Source: Mikania micrantha (lineage: Eukaryota > Streptophyta > Magnoliopsida > Asterales > Asteraceae). From it: 64,000 nucleotides of DNA. This document shows positions 32,440 through 45,605 of this stretch, piece by piece (position 1 is the first letter of the stretch; each line of letters begins with the position of its first letter). Location: positions 55,343,001 through 55,407,000 of the forward strand of contig CM018688.1 in the NCBI GenBank assembly GCA_009363875.1, in the 5' to 3' direction. The notes beneath the pieces are model-generated. The model was not told where the DNA came from. It saw only the letters and a list, made by a program, of their open reading frames with translations, and did no database searches. The position numbers and the translations under genes are program-made.

Positions 32440-34158
32440 TGACATGCATATACTGCAACACCTATTCCATGTCTTCCAGCTCAAATAAGATATGACATCT
32501 ATGAAATGTCTTCACATCTTCCTCCGACAGGTTTGTCAACTACATCAGGTCAAAAATGCACACAAACTCCCACTTGTTTTCCTTGAAAAGAACAATCACA
32601 GCTTCAGTAGTTCTACCATCTTTATACTACCATCTAAACCGATCCAAGAAGTTCTGAAGCATCATCCTAAGTGGAATCTTCTTCATCCCTTTCGATGGCA
32701 ACCGCTTTAGTAATACTTTGTGCTTCCTGGTTTGATGGTCGATCTCCGGTAGGTAATAATGTTTCAGTTGCTGCGGCCGAAATTCACACACCTCTTCCTG
32801 TACTCAAACTGTATTTGCCTCTCAAACCAGGAGTACAATCTATATGTATCACTGTAAAACATTTTCAAATGCACCAATTGATTGCCATCGAATGCCGAAA
32901 ACGTCTTGATGTCATAAGGAAACATGAAGTACAGAATTATCCCATCCCGCTCGACGGCATAGCACCTCAAGTCATCAAAGTAAGCCTAACTCAAAATCTG
33001 ACTGGCGGATTTGTATCCTTTGGTTCTATAAATCTCATTTATGGAGTTGGGGAGAAGGAGTACCTTTTGTCTTGAGTACATGCCAATAAGTATAGCAGCC
33101 CATTCTTAGTTTCTCTTCTGTTTGTCCTCTACAAGGGACTCCTTGCCACTGTCTTTCTCTTCAATATTACGGTTAAAATCATCATCAAAATGTTGACGGG
33201 ACATATTGACAAATGTCAGTAAGTCTTTGTCTCCAAAGGTGTACTTTGAAGGCTCAACACCATCCAAATCCTCCAAAATAACTTCATTGATGTCATCGAA
33301 CTTTTCTAGAGTGGGGAGATCATAAGCATGGATAGTTGTGTCGTCCACTAAAATATCATCAGGATACAACCTAAATAGCTCGTCTTGGGCTTATTTCCCT
33401 GTAGTGCCATCAAAATCTACCTTCTCCTGGTGTTCATCCTCATATTCATCTAAATCAAAGTCATCGAATTTCATAGAATAAGGTTTCCTCTCAATTGTTG
33501 GAGTGGTGTCCTTCAGACCCTCAAGGGAATTTGATAAGCGTTTGTTTTCCACCTCCAGGATAAGTATCCATTTCACATCGCCTTGGACTGTCAGAGATAG
33601 CTTCATGTTTTCTTCAGATGCCTTATGCATATCTTCAGACGCATTAAGCAATCGACATCATAAAATCTGAGTGTGTAATGGAAGGCCCAACCGTAGCAGT
33701 TGTGTATATCAGAGCAAACACATAAGGGGTATGGGAAGAAGAAGCTGTATGACGTGTAGAAACTATCCCAGACCTGGACAGTGAAGAAATTTGTGCCGTT
33801 GAAGCTGATATAACAGTGATTAATGCAACAGACACAGGATTTGCTCTCCTATGCAATATGAACCTGATCTTCTTGGAAACTCCTTTCTTCCTAGCAGTAA
33901 CACCTGATGTATGGGCAAGAGCTTGGGTAGTGGATGGTGTGCTTCCTATTAAGCATCATCATCAGTGAATTGATAGTGGTCTTCACAAACTCCTCATGGT
34001 CTTCTCTGAGTCCGAATCATTAGTGAAAGTGGTATCATCAAGTTTGACATCCTTGGGGTTGAAGGTGGGAGATCCTCCGCTATTGAAACTGTTATAGGCT
34101 CACTCATGTCAACTAAAATTGATGTAATGGTCGTGGTAGATGTAAGATGAGCGCCCAT

Positions 34159-34194
<36 letters not shown>

Positions 34195-35060
34195 GTATCA
34201 TCAGCATCTAAATATTCATCTCGAGCTTTCATGTCCTACACATCAGAATCAGAGTCCTCATGCCTCCACCTCATCATCAAAGGTGCTATGTAATCATGAT
34301 TGAAGAGGTGGCCAAATAAACGACGATACTAGGGCTTGGCAGCCATGCCCTTATAAGAAAGTATGCAGTTGAGCATCATGTCAGTCTTGTGCTCCAACCT
34401 TATGATGCCATATTGTTCTTTAAAAGATCTATTAAATGTGCATCGAAGAGCATCTACAGGAACAACGGGTACATCAAGTACTTCTGATCACACTTAAAGG
34501 TAACATTTTCCTTTATGTGCGTGAGCACCATCTCAGAGAAGTTGAATGGAGTGTTCAGCACGAGACCTACGAAGGCAGACTAAAGGGTCTCCCTCATCTC
34601 ATCAAAGCCACCACGCCATGATTCCAAGCCAAGTAGTAGAACGTGGCATAAATACTTGAATGATAGGCACATGACGGCATTGTTAAGGATCTTATGAAAC
34701 ACCAACGGGCAAGATACTTGTCCAAAGTGACGAGGTGTTCAGGCAAATCTTGGAAGCCAAAACACTCTGAATATGCTCAGCAGATCCATGACATCCCACC
34801 CATACACCGTTCATTGAATGACGTAAGGAATTGTGCAATCTATGTTGGCAGAGGTCTAGAATGACCTCTAGTGTGTCAGATAGGTAGTGCAGCTAGCAGA
34901 TGCATCAGTAAAAATACGTGATCCCCTCAGGAACAGGCTTATGTCTATGAAATATGTAGCGTTCTTGCTAGTGGAAGCAAGTAGAGCACATATATTGTTC
35001 TTTAGAGAGGCCCTGAGATTATTTCTGTATGAAGAAGTAGATAAATGTGTTCGTCCCAAT
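32440..35060 (-). pseudogene. Sirevirus-type extra ORF, minus-strand copy, broken
   Basis: Read on the minus strand from the right: FNFSEMVLTHIKENVTFK and KYLMYPLFLQM (about 34470-34560), the counterpart of ERFLTFPRF in element 1; a GAT microsatellite (34161-34200) at the acidic tract; a Leu/Glu/Lys coiled-coil-like segment (33651-33391); an acidic segment with FDDINEVILEDLDGVEPSKYTFGDKDLLTF (33369-33106); and a C-terminal piece with WWYKDGRTTEAVIVLFKENKWEF and IFDLM (about 32640-32540). Frames change at least four times. Function unknown; homology to the other copies is by eye. Confidence 0.6.
34161..34200. repeat. (ATC)n microsatellite in the acidic tract of the extra ORF
   Basis: About a dozen ATC/TCA triplets. 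On the minus strand they read GAT (Asp) in one frame, matching the GAT-rich acidic tract at 21310-21435 in the plus-strand copy. Confidence 0.85.
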
Positions 35061-35089
35061 TATCAAAAACGTGAAAATGAATGAAATTT

Positions 35090-35355
35090 GTGACATGAGG
35101 GGCTCATTCATATGAATGACTCGGAGGAATGAGCTCATCATGCGAATGACCCTTCATGTTAATGCGCTTAATGAGTGAATGGGTCACTTATATAAATGAG
35201 AATTCAAAATGAGCTCATTCACATCGGTGGATCTCATTCGTGTGAATGACCCTTCATGCGAATGCACTTGATGAGTGAATGGGTCAATTATACAAATGAG
35301 AACTCAAAATTAGCTCATTCGCATCGGTGGATCTCATTTGTGAGAATGAATAACA
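35090..35355. repeat. ~118 bp duplication with CATTCG palindromes
   Basis: Two imperfect copies share ATGAGTGAATGGGTCA, TCAAAAT(G/T)AGCTCATTC and CATCGGTGGATCTCAT (about 35145-35260 and 35262-35345). Embedded near-palindromes include CATTC(A/G)TATGAATGA and CATGCGAATGACCC. Confidence 0.75.
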
Positions 35356-35759
35356 CAAAAGGGTTCAATCGTACGAACGAGTACCTAGATGTGTTCACTT
35401 CTATGATAGAAAAAACTTAAACGCTTCTTCATCTAAAATCACAATTCTGATCTCGAAAGTCATCACATTTTGTTCATAAACTCGCGATTAATGTTTTAGA
35501 ATAGTTTGATTAACATTAATATTAGTTTTAAGTTCAATTTTAATTCAAATATTTCTAAAACCCTAAATCGAAAGCTTATGGTCTAAATCCGAAGCCAAAT
35601 CGATCCAATATGATTCCAATGGTACCTGTAGATGTAAACGTGAGTTAGGTATTGAGAATGGATCAAAATAACAGGCGAAATAGAACGATTGAATTGTAAA
35701 GTGAGAGAGGGCGGATGGAAGTATCACATAGTAGATGAATGAGAAGAAATGGGTGAATG

Positions 35760-35885
35760 AGCTCATTCGTGCGAATGGCTCGCATTAAATGCAGTTTTAC
35801 CCTCGTTCTTACGAATGACTCACTTTTCCACTCTTTCATGCGAATGAGACATTCGCCTGTCTTGTTCATTCGTGCAAATGATATT
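35760..35885. repeat. CATTCGTGCGAATG palindrome cluster (spacer side)
   Basis: CATTCGTGCGAATG at 35764-35777 is followed by TTCTTACGAATGA, TTCATGCGAATGA and CATTCGTGCAAATGA. The motif matches the LTR-side cluster of the same element. Confidence 0.8.
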
Positions 35886-35940
35886 ATCTCTTTTCTAAAT
35901 TTAACATTTTTGGCTAAAACAAGCACTCAAACGCAACAAC

Positions 35941-36700
35941 GAAGCTAAAATGACATTATGATCTTGTTGTGTTGAAAATTATGAAGTTTTTCTAGATGTG
36001 TGCAAATGTCAAGGTAAAATAGGACAAAAGAGAAGTAAGTGATCATTAAACTAAAAAAGAAATAAAGTCTTTTTTGTATTTTTCTAAATTTTCAAGGTAA
36101 AAGTAACTGTACAAACATGAAACTTAAACACATATTTATTTAACAAAGATCCTAACTTGAGATAATCTATCGTTAAAACATATCAATTGGAAACTTTGAT
36201 TGTTTAACATGTAAGCAATTGGTATCAAGTTGTGATTATTGATATAATTTGCCCATGTTAAGCTTGTGCATGCATCATCTCATAATACATCGGTGATCAG
36301 ATGTAACTTTTTATTTTGTACCCCATGCTAGTCAACTTTGATGTCAACATGTGTTCAAAATTAGTTGATGATTCATTTCTACATAACTTAGCACCTAAGA
36401 TCATAAACTTAAAAGGTTTCATTTATTCTTTATAATTTTAAATTTTATTTTTTGCTAAATACTCAAGACCAATATAGTCTCATGGAGGGTTAGAACCGAC
36501 AAGTAGTTGTACAGTAGATATGTGTATTGGTAAACATGTAAATAATTTAATGTACTTGTAGTCATATTATCAAAAACAATGCGAGATTTAATAAAATGGC
36601 AAGTAGTGGCAGACAAACAAAAGTCAAACACAATAGTCATAACACAGATCCTCTGATAAAGAGGGTTAGACGACTGACAACTCAACATATAAGTCAATGA
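35941..36700. other. AT-rich stretch without supported features
   Basis: No ORF or repeat structure can be supported. The right part may already be the diverged start of the Tekay-like LTR that is clear from about 36750. Confidence 0.45.
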
Positions 36701-36749
36701 AACAAATACAATAGCAAGGAAAATCATATACGTCTATGAGAATATTAAA

Positions 36750-38430
36750 CGCAAACAACAATCACATAGCATTTCCGGAATATAAAGCTGACAGTGTGTA
36801 TGTGTGGGTGACGATTCGCACGAATATATATATGGGATTAACATTATGAGTGATATCTTTTAGTTAGAACACAAAATCAGAAAGTAAAACAAACGTCATG
36901 TTTGTATGGGTGAAGATATGTAAGAATACATGCGTGAGTTATACATTCTGACGGAACACTGAAATTAAACGTGTTCGAAACTTTAAAAATAACAAAATGA
37001 GATTTAAAATATTTATTAAGAATTACAACCTATAAAGGTTTTAAATATAACCATTTTACCAAACTTATTATATTTTAAAGTTACTTTTTGAAATAACGTG
37101 TTAAAATGTAAACGATTGAACTGAACTTGTGTACAATTACACGGGCTATAAAAGCACTAAATTCACCTCATTTACTCCTTTCACCTACCAGAAATATCAT
37201 CTCTCTCTCTACATACTCTCTCTAGAAACCAACTACCAAACTCACTCAATTATTCACCAAATTCAGAGATCTTGGTACCAAAACACTTCTCCAACCGTTT
37301 AGAAGCTAAACCACGAAGAAATCAAGCTCACAATCGTAGATTCAAAGTAGATCTAACCACTTTTCTTGGGTTTTTGTGTTTAACATCAGCCAAACACACC
37401 GTCCTTGTTAGAACTGAGTTTTAAATGTGCAAACCTTCGAAATAACTATAATCGAACCTAGAGTATCACTTAGATTGACTTAGAAGAGGAGTTGGTAGTT
37501 GTGTAAATGTGCAGGTGTTCAAATCTACTAGTATCGAAGCAAGAATGTTCGAGATTAATAAGTTCGACACCTTGGCTAATCACTTAAGTCTTATCCGATA
37601 CTAACAAGGTCGAAGGAGGCTAATATCAGCCAAGGCACCATCGACACTAGAAGTGTCGATGGCCACCAAGGAATTTAAGCTAAGGGCTGATCGATATTTG
37701 TACTATCAAAGGATCCTAGTGTCAAAACTTAAGAAAACTGAACTTAGTAGTATCAGAAGGGTCCTTTGGAAATTGCCTAAGTTTTTGTCGACATTTAGTG
37801 TCGAAACTTACCCAAACCACTCAAGTCCTTCTATATTAGTACCAGATATGAGATTTAAGTGATAACAACTCAATGTGGTTGAAATCTAACATGTTAAGCA
37901 ACCGAAGGGCCTAGGTGAACATAATGAGGCCCACTGAACCTGTATGTGGTTTATTTGGTTCTAAGTGTTCAAGACCCATAAAAATTTGGACAACCAAGGT
38001 TTTAAATTGGTTATAACATGGTTATACAATGTATTAACTTGCATGGCTAAGTATTGGGTGAGGGTTTAGATGCCAAAACCCGTTTTAATCTTAAATTTAT
38101 TTTCATATGGTTTATCCCTAATCATGATACCAACCATGCATAAGAGATTTGACAACATGTATCACCTTAGATTAGATAAATTTGAGAATCACATGGTTTT
38201 CACACATAAACTAAAACAAATACGCATGACATAATGGTAACAAGCACTTATAGCTATGAATAAAAATTCAATAAAACACAGGGCTTGAACACAACCATCA
38301 TACAACATAATGAGCACGCATAACCGTCAACAACTGAACACAACTGGTGAGTCCATTGCCCCTTTTACTTGTTTTATTTTATAAAATGTTGGGCTGAGAA
38401 GCATGTTAATCTCTTTTCTTAATGACTATA
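36750..38430 (+). mobile_element. diverged Tekay-like LTR, plus orientation, cut by the next element
   Basis: Shares with the Tekay LTR the phrases CTGACAGTGTGT and GTGGGTGACGATTC (36788-36815), a TATA box GGGCTATAAAAGC (37143-37155), a CT-rich leader with CTCTCTCTAGAAA, and the GGTGAGTCC…CCCCTTTTACT…GGGCTGAGAAGCATG box (38346-38405). It stops where TGTCACACC begins at 38431. It contains a 10-base-arm palindrome, CATCGACACT (37639-37648) and AGTGTCGATG (37652-37661). The left boundary is uncertain, and no internal region is seen. Confidence 0.7.
37500..37865. repeat. TCGACACTAG-type palindrome cluster in diverged Tekay LTR
   Basis: Copies include TAGTATCGAAG, TTCGACACC, ATCGACACTAG, GTGTCGATGG, TTGTCGACATTTAGTGTCGA and TAGTATCAGAAG. 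They occupy the place held by the ATTCGG cluster in the Tekay LTRs at 10500 and 17740. Confidence 0.75.
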
Positions 38431-41066
38431 TGTCACACCCCGACACGGGGGCGCGAGGATAAACAGATTGCATACCAAACTTAAACTTAAATACGCATAT
38501 CATTACTTAAATGACAAGGCCCAACACCTTGCATCAATAAAATTAAGTTGTCTTGGCATACAACCATAATAGGTCACAGTGTCTATATTGTCTACACTGT
38601 GCCATTACATTACATTACACAGTCTTTAAGATAACATAAAATTCAAATAACATGCGGAAGCTAATAATGTGACCCCTCGGCTATGCTCCATTCTTAAGTG
38701 CTTTCTTCCATTCATTACTTTCCTGAAATACATGCTTAAAAATATTTTATCAGCAAAAGCTGGTGAGAACTCGCGAGTTTTTAAGACATTAAACAATGAT
38801 TTATAAACATTTTGAATAATCAGTGTAATATAATACAAGTCGCACATCCAATCCTTGATCTAGTCACATTGCCATAACACGTACAATGTTCTAGTCATTT
38901 ACCTAAGCATCCCAATGTCCATATCCCCATGGTTGGACATATAGTAATTAGTGAACATGCGTGGTGGTGTTTCCACTACACGAGGGGGCTTCCCAAAATA
39001 GTACTATCCACGTTACTAATGGCTCTACGCAGGAGAGTTAATGGTGTGCTATACAGGGATAACTTAGAATGGGGAAATCTTGATTATTCATACACTGTTT
39101 TTATATAATAGCATGCATTCACCCCAAGATAGTAAAACAAAAAGGGGAAGTTAAAAGCACGAGAACTCACCGAGTATAAGATCCTTGGTCACTTGAAATT
39201 ATGTCACAATTAGGTTGAGGCTTCTACACGCCTACCTATTATTATTATTCTCTAACATTAGTATATTGACTTATGCTCTATAGCCCAATTCTTATATTTG
39301 TGAAAATGTTATTTATTTAGATGGTGTTGTTGTTTTTATAAAGTTACTATATTTAATAAGTTTTCATTGTAGAGACTTTATTTGGTGAATTTATTTACAA
39401 CGTCTTTTAAATAAAAGTTTTAAAGAAATGATAAAATAAATATTTTAAAAGTATTTTATCATACTATTATGTTATAATAACACTTATATAATCTTTGATA
39501 ATATATTGACATAAAAATGATTAAATATCAACTTTTATATAATGTAACGGTTTCAATCGGTCGGGTTTTTGTATACGAAATCTACCAAGCTCATTAGCAA
39601 GTTTAATGCTTTTATAATATTATTATATGTTCATAAAATCATTATAATTTATAGAATCTAAAGTTTAACTTGTTTTGGTGTTTTAAACGATTTTTACGTC
39701 GGTTAATGACTTTAATTCATATTTTTCTATAAAATACTAAATAAATCTATAAAATATTATTTTAGTTATTTTTCATAACTTAATCATATAAATAAATATT
39801 CTGGAGCATTTTATAAATTTTTGATAATAAAACTATTTAGTTTTATTTTATAGAAATTAGTGACGGTTATATCCGTCCGGGTCTTTGGATACTTGCATAT
39901 ATAATGCATCCAACATTTTTGCTACTTGCTTTATGTTATTATATAATCATATAATATTTCAAAAGCTCATAACTAGTTATATTATTTTATTTGGTTGTGA
40001 TTCGATTTTTAATAAACAATTGCTTTACAAAACAATTTTATCGGTTTTAACGTTTTCTAACGGTTTAATGTTTTCCTAGGTAAATGGTCATCATGAACCA
40101 ACTTTGTATGTATTATGTTACATATATTTAGTGTTGATAATGTGTTGGACACAATAGATATCATATGTATATATAAATGTATAAAAATCATAAAATTAAC
40201 ATTTTTATATGTTTTTTTTTAGCGTTTGCATGCCTTTGGTTGCGTTGATTTTTAATTTTGTAAGGTACATTCAAATATTATATAGAGATTTGAAAATATA
40301 TATGTGATGGTGTGTTTTCATTTTAGAAAATACTTTTATATAAATAGAAAACTTTAGATATGAGAATGTATAAAAGAAAATATCAACGGTTTAGGCTTAC
40401 CACGAGTTTGGTGTTCAAGGTATGGATTCAAAGATGAATGAGAGCTGCATGTGATATAAAAATGATGAATATGATCTTATGAAGAGTTTAGAAGTGTTAT
40501 ATAAGCATAAAGGCTCTTGGTTTGTCAAAAACAAAAGATGCAAAGTTTACCTATAATGCCTCTAGAATTTCGTGGTTCTTGTAGGCTGTTTTGAGGTCGT
40601 CTTTTGTGATCAAATGCTGCTGGTTTTTAAACCATTATCAAGATTATTGAAGTCCAAGGAAGTAGGAAAAAGAATCAAGGAATTTGGAGTTCGTTTGATA
40701 CCTTAACAAGGGTGATAAAGATGAGATGTCACTGCAGGTCGTCTTCACGCGCAGTCTTCGTTTGAGGGCTGTTTGGAGGTCGAATACTTGGTGGATTGAA
40801 GCCAAATCGGTGGGGATCTCCTTGGATGAGATAAAGGTTTGTTTCTGGAGAATATGAGAGGTTTTGGAGAAGTTTTAGATGTGTTTTCTGCTCATGGAAG
40901 AGAAGTGACGAACTTATAGGGGTTTGTGAGATCTTTCAAATCTTTGTGTTGGTTTTGGTGAGATATGGAAGATATTAAAAGGATTTTATTTGATATGATG
41001 CAGAGATTTTAAGTGGTTGGGATGGATTTTATGTAGATTCAAATCTTTATAAAGATTTGATTATAT

Positions 41067-41097
<31 letters not shown>

Positions 41098-41701
41098 AGT
41101 GTGTGTATATGCATACACTCACATATGCATGTGTATATGAAGATACCCATTCATGTATGCATGTTTCTCTCTCTCTATATATATATATATACATACATAT
41201 ATATTTATTTATTTATTTATACATCTATAGTTTTAATTATTATACATATCAAATGTATAATACCCAATAATATTCATTTTGTTGTGTAATATTATCACGC
41301 TTGTGATCACGATAGTATATCTACTAATTTATACACAACTTATTATGAAATGATAAATGCATGGATCATATTAATATGTATCCATATTATTTAATAATTT
41401 ATGAACATCGTATTCTCGAGTTTCTCATGCTAAACATATCGGGTTAAGTTTATATGCATTCCTTCGCAATACATATTGGTTTTTGAATTAGTTTATGTTT
41501 AATTATTGCACTAAATTATTTTTGGGCTTAGAAAAATTATGTGAGCCTTAAATCTTAATAGTGGAATATATGTATTCCTCCAAGTTCATATTCTATGAGA
41601 CCACTATACATGTTCACGTTCTATTGGCTAAAGCTAGCAAGTATAATTTTTAAATAAATAAAAAAAATTTAAAACGGACCTGAATTTTGGTGTTTGTTAC
41701 A
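38431..41701 (-). mobile_element. 3' LTR (LTR A) of the young chromovirus
   Basis: In plus orientation TGTCACACCCCGACACGG…TTTGTTACA; on the minus strand it begins TGTAACAAACACC right after the polypurine tract. 3271 bp. It has a TATATAAC box on the minus strand near 40496-40505, GGTGAGTTC on the minus strand at 39163-39171, and long (TA)n and (CT)n runs near 41075-41190. Confidence 0.93.
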
Positions 41702-42040
41702 GTCTCCCCATGTTGAAAGAATTTCGTCCTCGAAATTCAGTTCGCATTATCTTCGGTTGTATGATCGAATAAGTGTGGATATTTTTTCTTCATTTCATCT
41801 TCACGTTCCCAGGTAAATTCTGGTCCACGTTTAGAATTCCACCTTACTTTGATAATGGGGATTCTACTCCTTTTCAATTGTTTTTCTTGACGATCCATTA
41901 CTTCCATCGGTTCTTCAGTGAAATTCAGTTTGTCATCAATTGCTATCTCATCATGAGGTATTGCCAATTCCTCATTAAGTAAGCATTTTCTTAAATTTGA
42001 CACGTGGAATGTGTCATGGATGTTACTTAGTTCTTCAGGT
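41702..42040 (-). pseudogene. integrase C-terminus (own copy), truncated
   Basis: Minus strand reads LPEELSNIHDTFHVSNLRKCLLNEELAIPHDE and the basic tail KVRWNSKRGPEFTWERED, ending at 41737 after NAN. This is the chromovirus integrase tail. The catalytic core that should precede it was lost at the inverted junction. The polypurine tract CAACATGGGGAGAC lies between its stop and LTR A. Confidence 0.9.
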
Positions 42041-42301
42041 AATTTAAGAAAATGCTTACTTAATGAGGAATTGGCAATACCTCATGATGAGATAGCAATT
42101 GATGACAAACTGAATTTCACTGAAGAACCGATGGAAGTAATGGATCGTCAAGAAAAACAATTGAAAAGGAGTAGAATCCCCATTATCAAAGTAAGGTGGA
42201 ATTCTAAACGTGGACCAGAATTTACCTGGGAACGTGAAGATGAAATGAAGAAAAAATATCCACACTTATTCGATCATACAACCGAAGATAATGCGAACTG
42301 A
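42041..42301 (+). pseudogene. integrase C-terminus (inverted sibling copy)
   Basis: Plus strand reads NLRKCLLNEELAIPHDE through KVRWNSKRGPEFTWERED to NAN and a stop at 42299-42301, the same peptide as the minus-strand copy. Codons upstream come from the antisense of the other arm (the apparent start at 42011 is an artefact). The polypurine tract ACATGGGGAGAC follows at 42325-42336. Confidence 0.9.
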
Positions 42302-42336
42302 ATTTCGAGGACGAAATTCTTTCAACATGGGGAGAC

Positions 42337-42846
42337 TGTAACAACCACCAAAATTCAGGTCCGTTTTAAATTTTTTTTTATTTATTTAAAAATTATACTT
42401 GCTAGCTTTAGCGAATAGAACGTGAACATGTATAGTGGTCTCATAGAATATGAACTTGGAGGAATACATATATTCCACTATTAAGATTTAAGGCTCACAT
42501 AATTTTTCTAAGCCAAAAATAATTTAGTGCAATAATTAAACATAAACTAATTCAAAAACCAATATGTATTGCGAAGGAATGCATATAAACTTAACCCGAT
42601 ATGTTTAGCATGAGAAACTCGAGAATACGATGTTCATAAATTATTAAATAATATGGATACATATTAATATGATCCATGCATTTATCATTTCATAATAAGT
42701 TGTGTATAAATTAGTAGATATACTATCGCGATCACAAGCGTGATAATATTACACAACAAAATGAATATTATTGGGTATTATACATTTGATATGTATAATA
42801 ATTAAAACTATAGATGTATAAATAAATAAATAAATATATATGTATG

Positions 42847-42884
<38 letters not shown>

Positions 42885-45605
42885 AACATGCATACATGAA
42901 TGGGTATCTTCATATACACATGCATATGTGAGTGTATGCATATACACACACTTATATATATATATAAAATAATATAATCAAATCTTTATAAAGATTTGAA
43001 TCTACATAAAATCCATCCCAACCACTTAAAATATCTGCATCATATCAAATAAAATCCTTTTAATATCTTCCATATCTCACCAAAACCAACACAAAGATTT
43101 GAAAGATCTCACAAACCCCTATAAGTTCGTCACTTCTCTTCCATGAGCAGAAAACACATCTAAAACTTCTCCAAAACCTCTCATATTCTCCAGAAACAAA
43201 CCTTTATCTCATCCAAGGAGATCCCCACCGATTTGGCTTCAATCCACCAAGTATTCGACCTCCAAACAGCCCTCAAACGAAGACTGCGCGTGAAGACGAC
43301 CTGCAGTGACATCTCATCTTTATCACCCTTGTTAAGGTATCAAACGAACTCCAAATTCCTTGATTCTTTTTCCTACTTCCTTGGACTTCAATAATCTTGA
43401 TAATGGTTTAAAAACCAGCAGCATTTGATCACAAAAGACGACCTCAAAACAGCCTACAAGAACCACGAAATTCTAGAGGCATTATAGGTAAACTTTGCAT
43501 CTTTTGTTTTTGACAAACCAAGAGCCTTTATGCTTATATAACACTTCTAAACTCTTCATAAGATCATATTCATCATTTTTATATCACATGCAGCTCTCAT
43601 TCATCTTTGAATCCATACCTTGAACACCAAACTCGTGGTAAGCCTAAACCGTTGATATTTTCTTTTATACATTCTCATATCTAAAGTTTTCTATTTATAT
43701 AAAAGTATTTTCTAAAATGAAAACACACCATCACATATATATTTTCAAATCTCTATATAATATTTGAATGTACCTTACAAAATTAAAAATCAACGCAACC
43801 AAAGGCATGCAAACGCTAAAAAAAACATATAAAAATGTTAATTTTATGATTTTTAAACATTTATATATACATATGATATCTATTGTGTCCAACACATTAT
43901 CAACACTAAATATATGTAACATAATACATACAAAGATTGGTTCATAATGACCATTTGCCTAAGAAAACATTAAACCGTTAGAAAACATTAAAACCGGTAA
44001 AATTGTTTTGTAAAGCAATTGTTTATTAAAAATCAAATCACAACCAAATAAAATAATATAACTAGTTATGAACTTTTGAAATGTTATATGATTATATAAT
44101 AACATAAATCATGTAGCAAAAATGTTGGATGCATTATATATGCAAGTATCCAAAGACCCGGACATATATAACCGTCACTAATTTCTATAAAATAAAACTA
44201 AATAGTTTTATTATCAAAAATTTATAAAATGCTCCAGAATATTTATTTATATGATTAAGTTATGAAAAATAACTAAAATAATATTTTATAAATTTATTTA
44301 GCATTTTATAGAAAAATACGAATTAAAGTCATTAAACGACTTAAAAATCGTTTAAAGCACAAAACAAGTTAAACTTTAGATTCTATAAATTCTAATGATT
44401 TTATGAACGTATAATAATATTATAAAAGCATTAAAACTTGTTAATGAGCTTGGTAGATGTCGTATACTAAAACCCGACCGATTGAAACCGTTACATTATA
44501 TAAAAGTCGATTAAATCATTTTTATGTCAATATATTATCAAAGATTATATAAGTGTTATTATAACATAATAGTATGATAAAATACTTTTAAAATATTTAT
44601 TTTATCATTTTCTTTAAAACTTTTATTTAAAAGCCGTTGTAAATAAATTCACCAAATAAAGTCTCTACAATGAGAACTTATTAAATATAGTAACTTTATA
44701 AAACAACAACACCATCCAAATAAATAACATTTTCACAAATATAAGAATTGGGCTATAGAGCATAAGTCAATATACTAATGTTAGAGAATAATAATAATAG
44801 GTAGGCGTGTAGAAGCCTCAACCTAATTGTGACATAATTTCAAGTAACCAAGGATCTTATACTCGGTGAGTTCTCGTGCTTTTAACTTCCCCTTTTTGTT
44901 TTACTATCTTGGGGTGAATGCATGCTATTATATAAAAACAGTGTATGAATAATCAAGATTTCCCCATTCTAAGTTATCCCTGTATAGCACACCATTAACT
45001 CTCCTGCGTAGAGCCATTAGTAACGTGGATAGTACTATTTTGGGAAGCCCCCTCGTGTAGTGGAAACACCACCACGCATGTTCACTAATTACTATATGTC
45101 CAACCATGGGGATATGGACATTGGGATGCTTAGGTAAATGACTAGAACATTGTACGTGTTATGGCAATGTGACTAGATCAAGGATTGGATGTGCGACTTG
45201 TATTATATTACACTGATTATTCAAAATGTTTATAAATCATTGTTTAATGTCTTAAAAACTCGCGAGTTCTCACCAGCTTTTGCTGATAAAATATTTTTAA
45301 GCATGTATTTCAGGAAAGTAATGAATGGAAGAAAGCACTTAAGAATGGAGCATAGCCGAGGGGTCACATTATTAGCTTCCGCATGTTATTTGAATTTTAG
45401 GTTATCTTAAAGACTGTGTAATGTAATGTAATGGCACAGTGTAGACAATATAGACACTGTGACCTATTATGGTTGTATGCCAAGAACAACTTAATTTTAA
45501 TGATGCAAGGGTTGGGCCTTGCCATTTAAGTAATGATATGCGTATTTAAGTATAAGTTTGGTATGCAATCTGTTTATCCTCGCGCCCCCGTGTCGGGGTG
45601 TGACA
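42337..45605 (+). mobile_element. inverted sibling 3' LTR (LTR B)
   Basis: TGTAACAACCACC…GTCGGGGTGTGACA, 3269 bp, plus orientation. It ends exactly at a TGTGACA terminus joined to RT coding sequence at 45606, so this edge looks like an original integration junction. It is more diverged from LTRs A and C than those are from each other (for example GCCTAAGAAAACATTAAACC against the counterpart of CCTAGGTAAATGG). Confidence 0.92.

Larger units (their letters stand above)
32040..35940 (-). mobile_element. decayed 3' region of a Sirevirus-like copia element
   Basis: On the minus strand the order is a palindrome-rich spacer (35930-35100), extra-ORF remnants (35060-32440), then a further stretch with the same palindromes (32280-32090) as expected of an LTR. 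This repeats the layout of the copy at 5468-22814. Exact LTR ends, polypurine tract and target duplications could not be placed, and pol is absent. Confidence 0.6.
38431..45605. repeat. 7.2 kb inverted repeat (two 3.57 kb arms)
   Basis: Left arm 38431-41997 and right arm 42041-45605 are reverse complements apart from scattered substitutions and microsatellite-length differences. The central spacer is 43 bp (41998-42040), which continues only the left arm's integrase frame (LPEELSNIHDTFHVS on the minus strand). At the join, TAATTTAAG would fit both integrase sequences, suggesting microhomology. Confidence 0.93.

Noticed and set aside
32671..33075. 134-residue plus-strand ORF
   Set aside because: It is antisense to the minus-strand extra-ORF remnant, whose motifs match the other copies.
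41101..41289. Hydrophobic small ORFs rich in Ile/Tyr (also 42749-42949, 50996-51246)
   Set aside because: Caused by (TA)n and (CT)n microsatellites in LTRs.
42011..42301. A 96-residue gene beginning MSWMLLSSSG
   Set aside because: The first ten codons are antisense of the opposite palindrome arm; only the integrase tail is real.
45497..45605. C-terminal 36 residues of the 882-residue polyprotein
   Set aside because: They are encoded by the inverted LTR, not by the element's pol.
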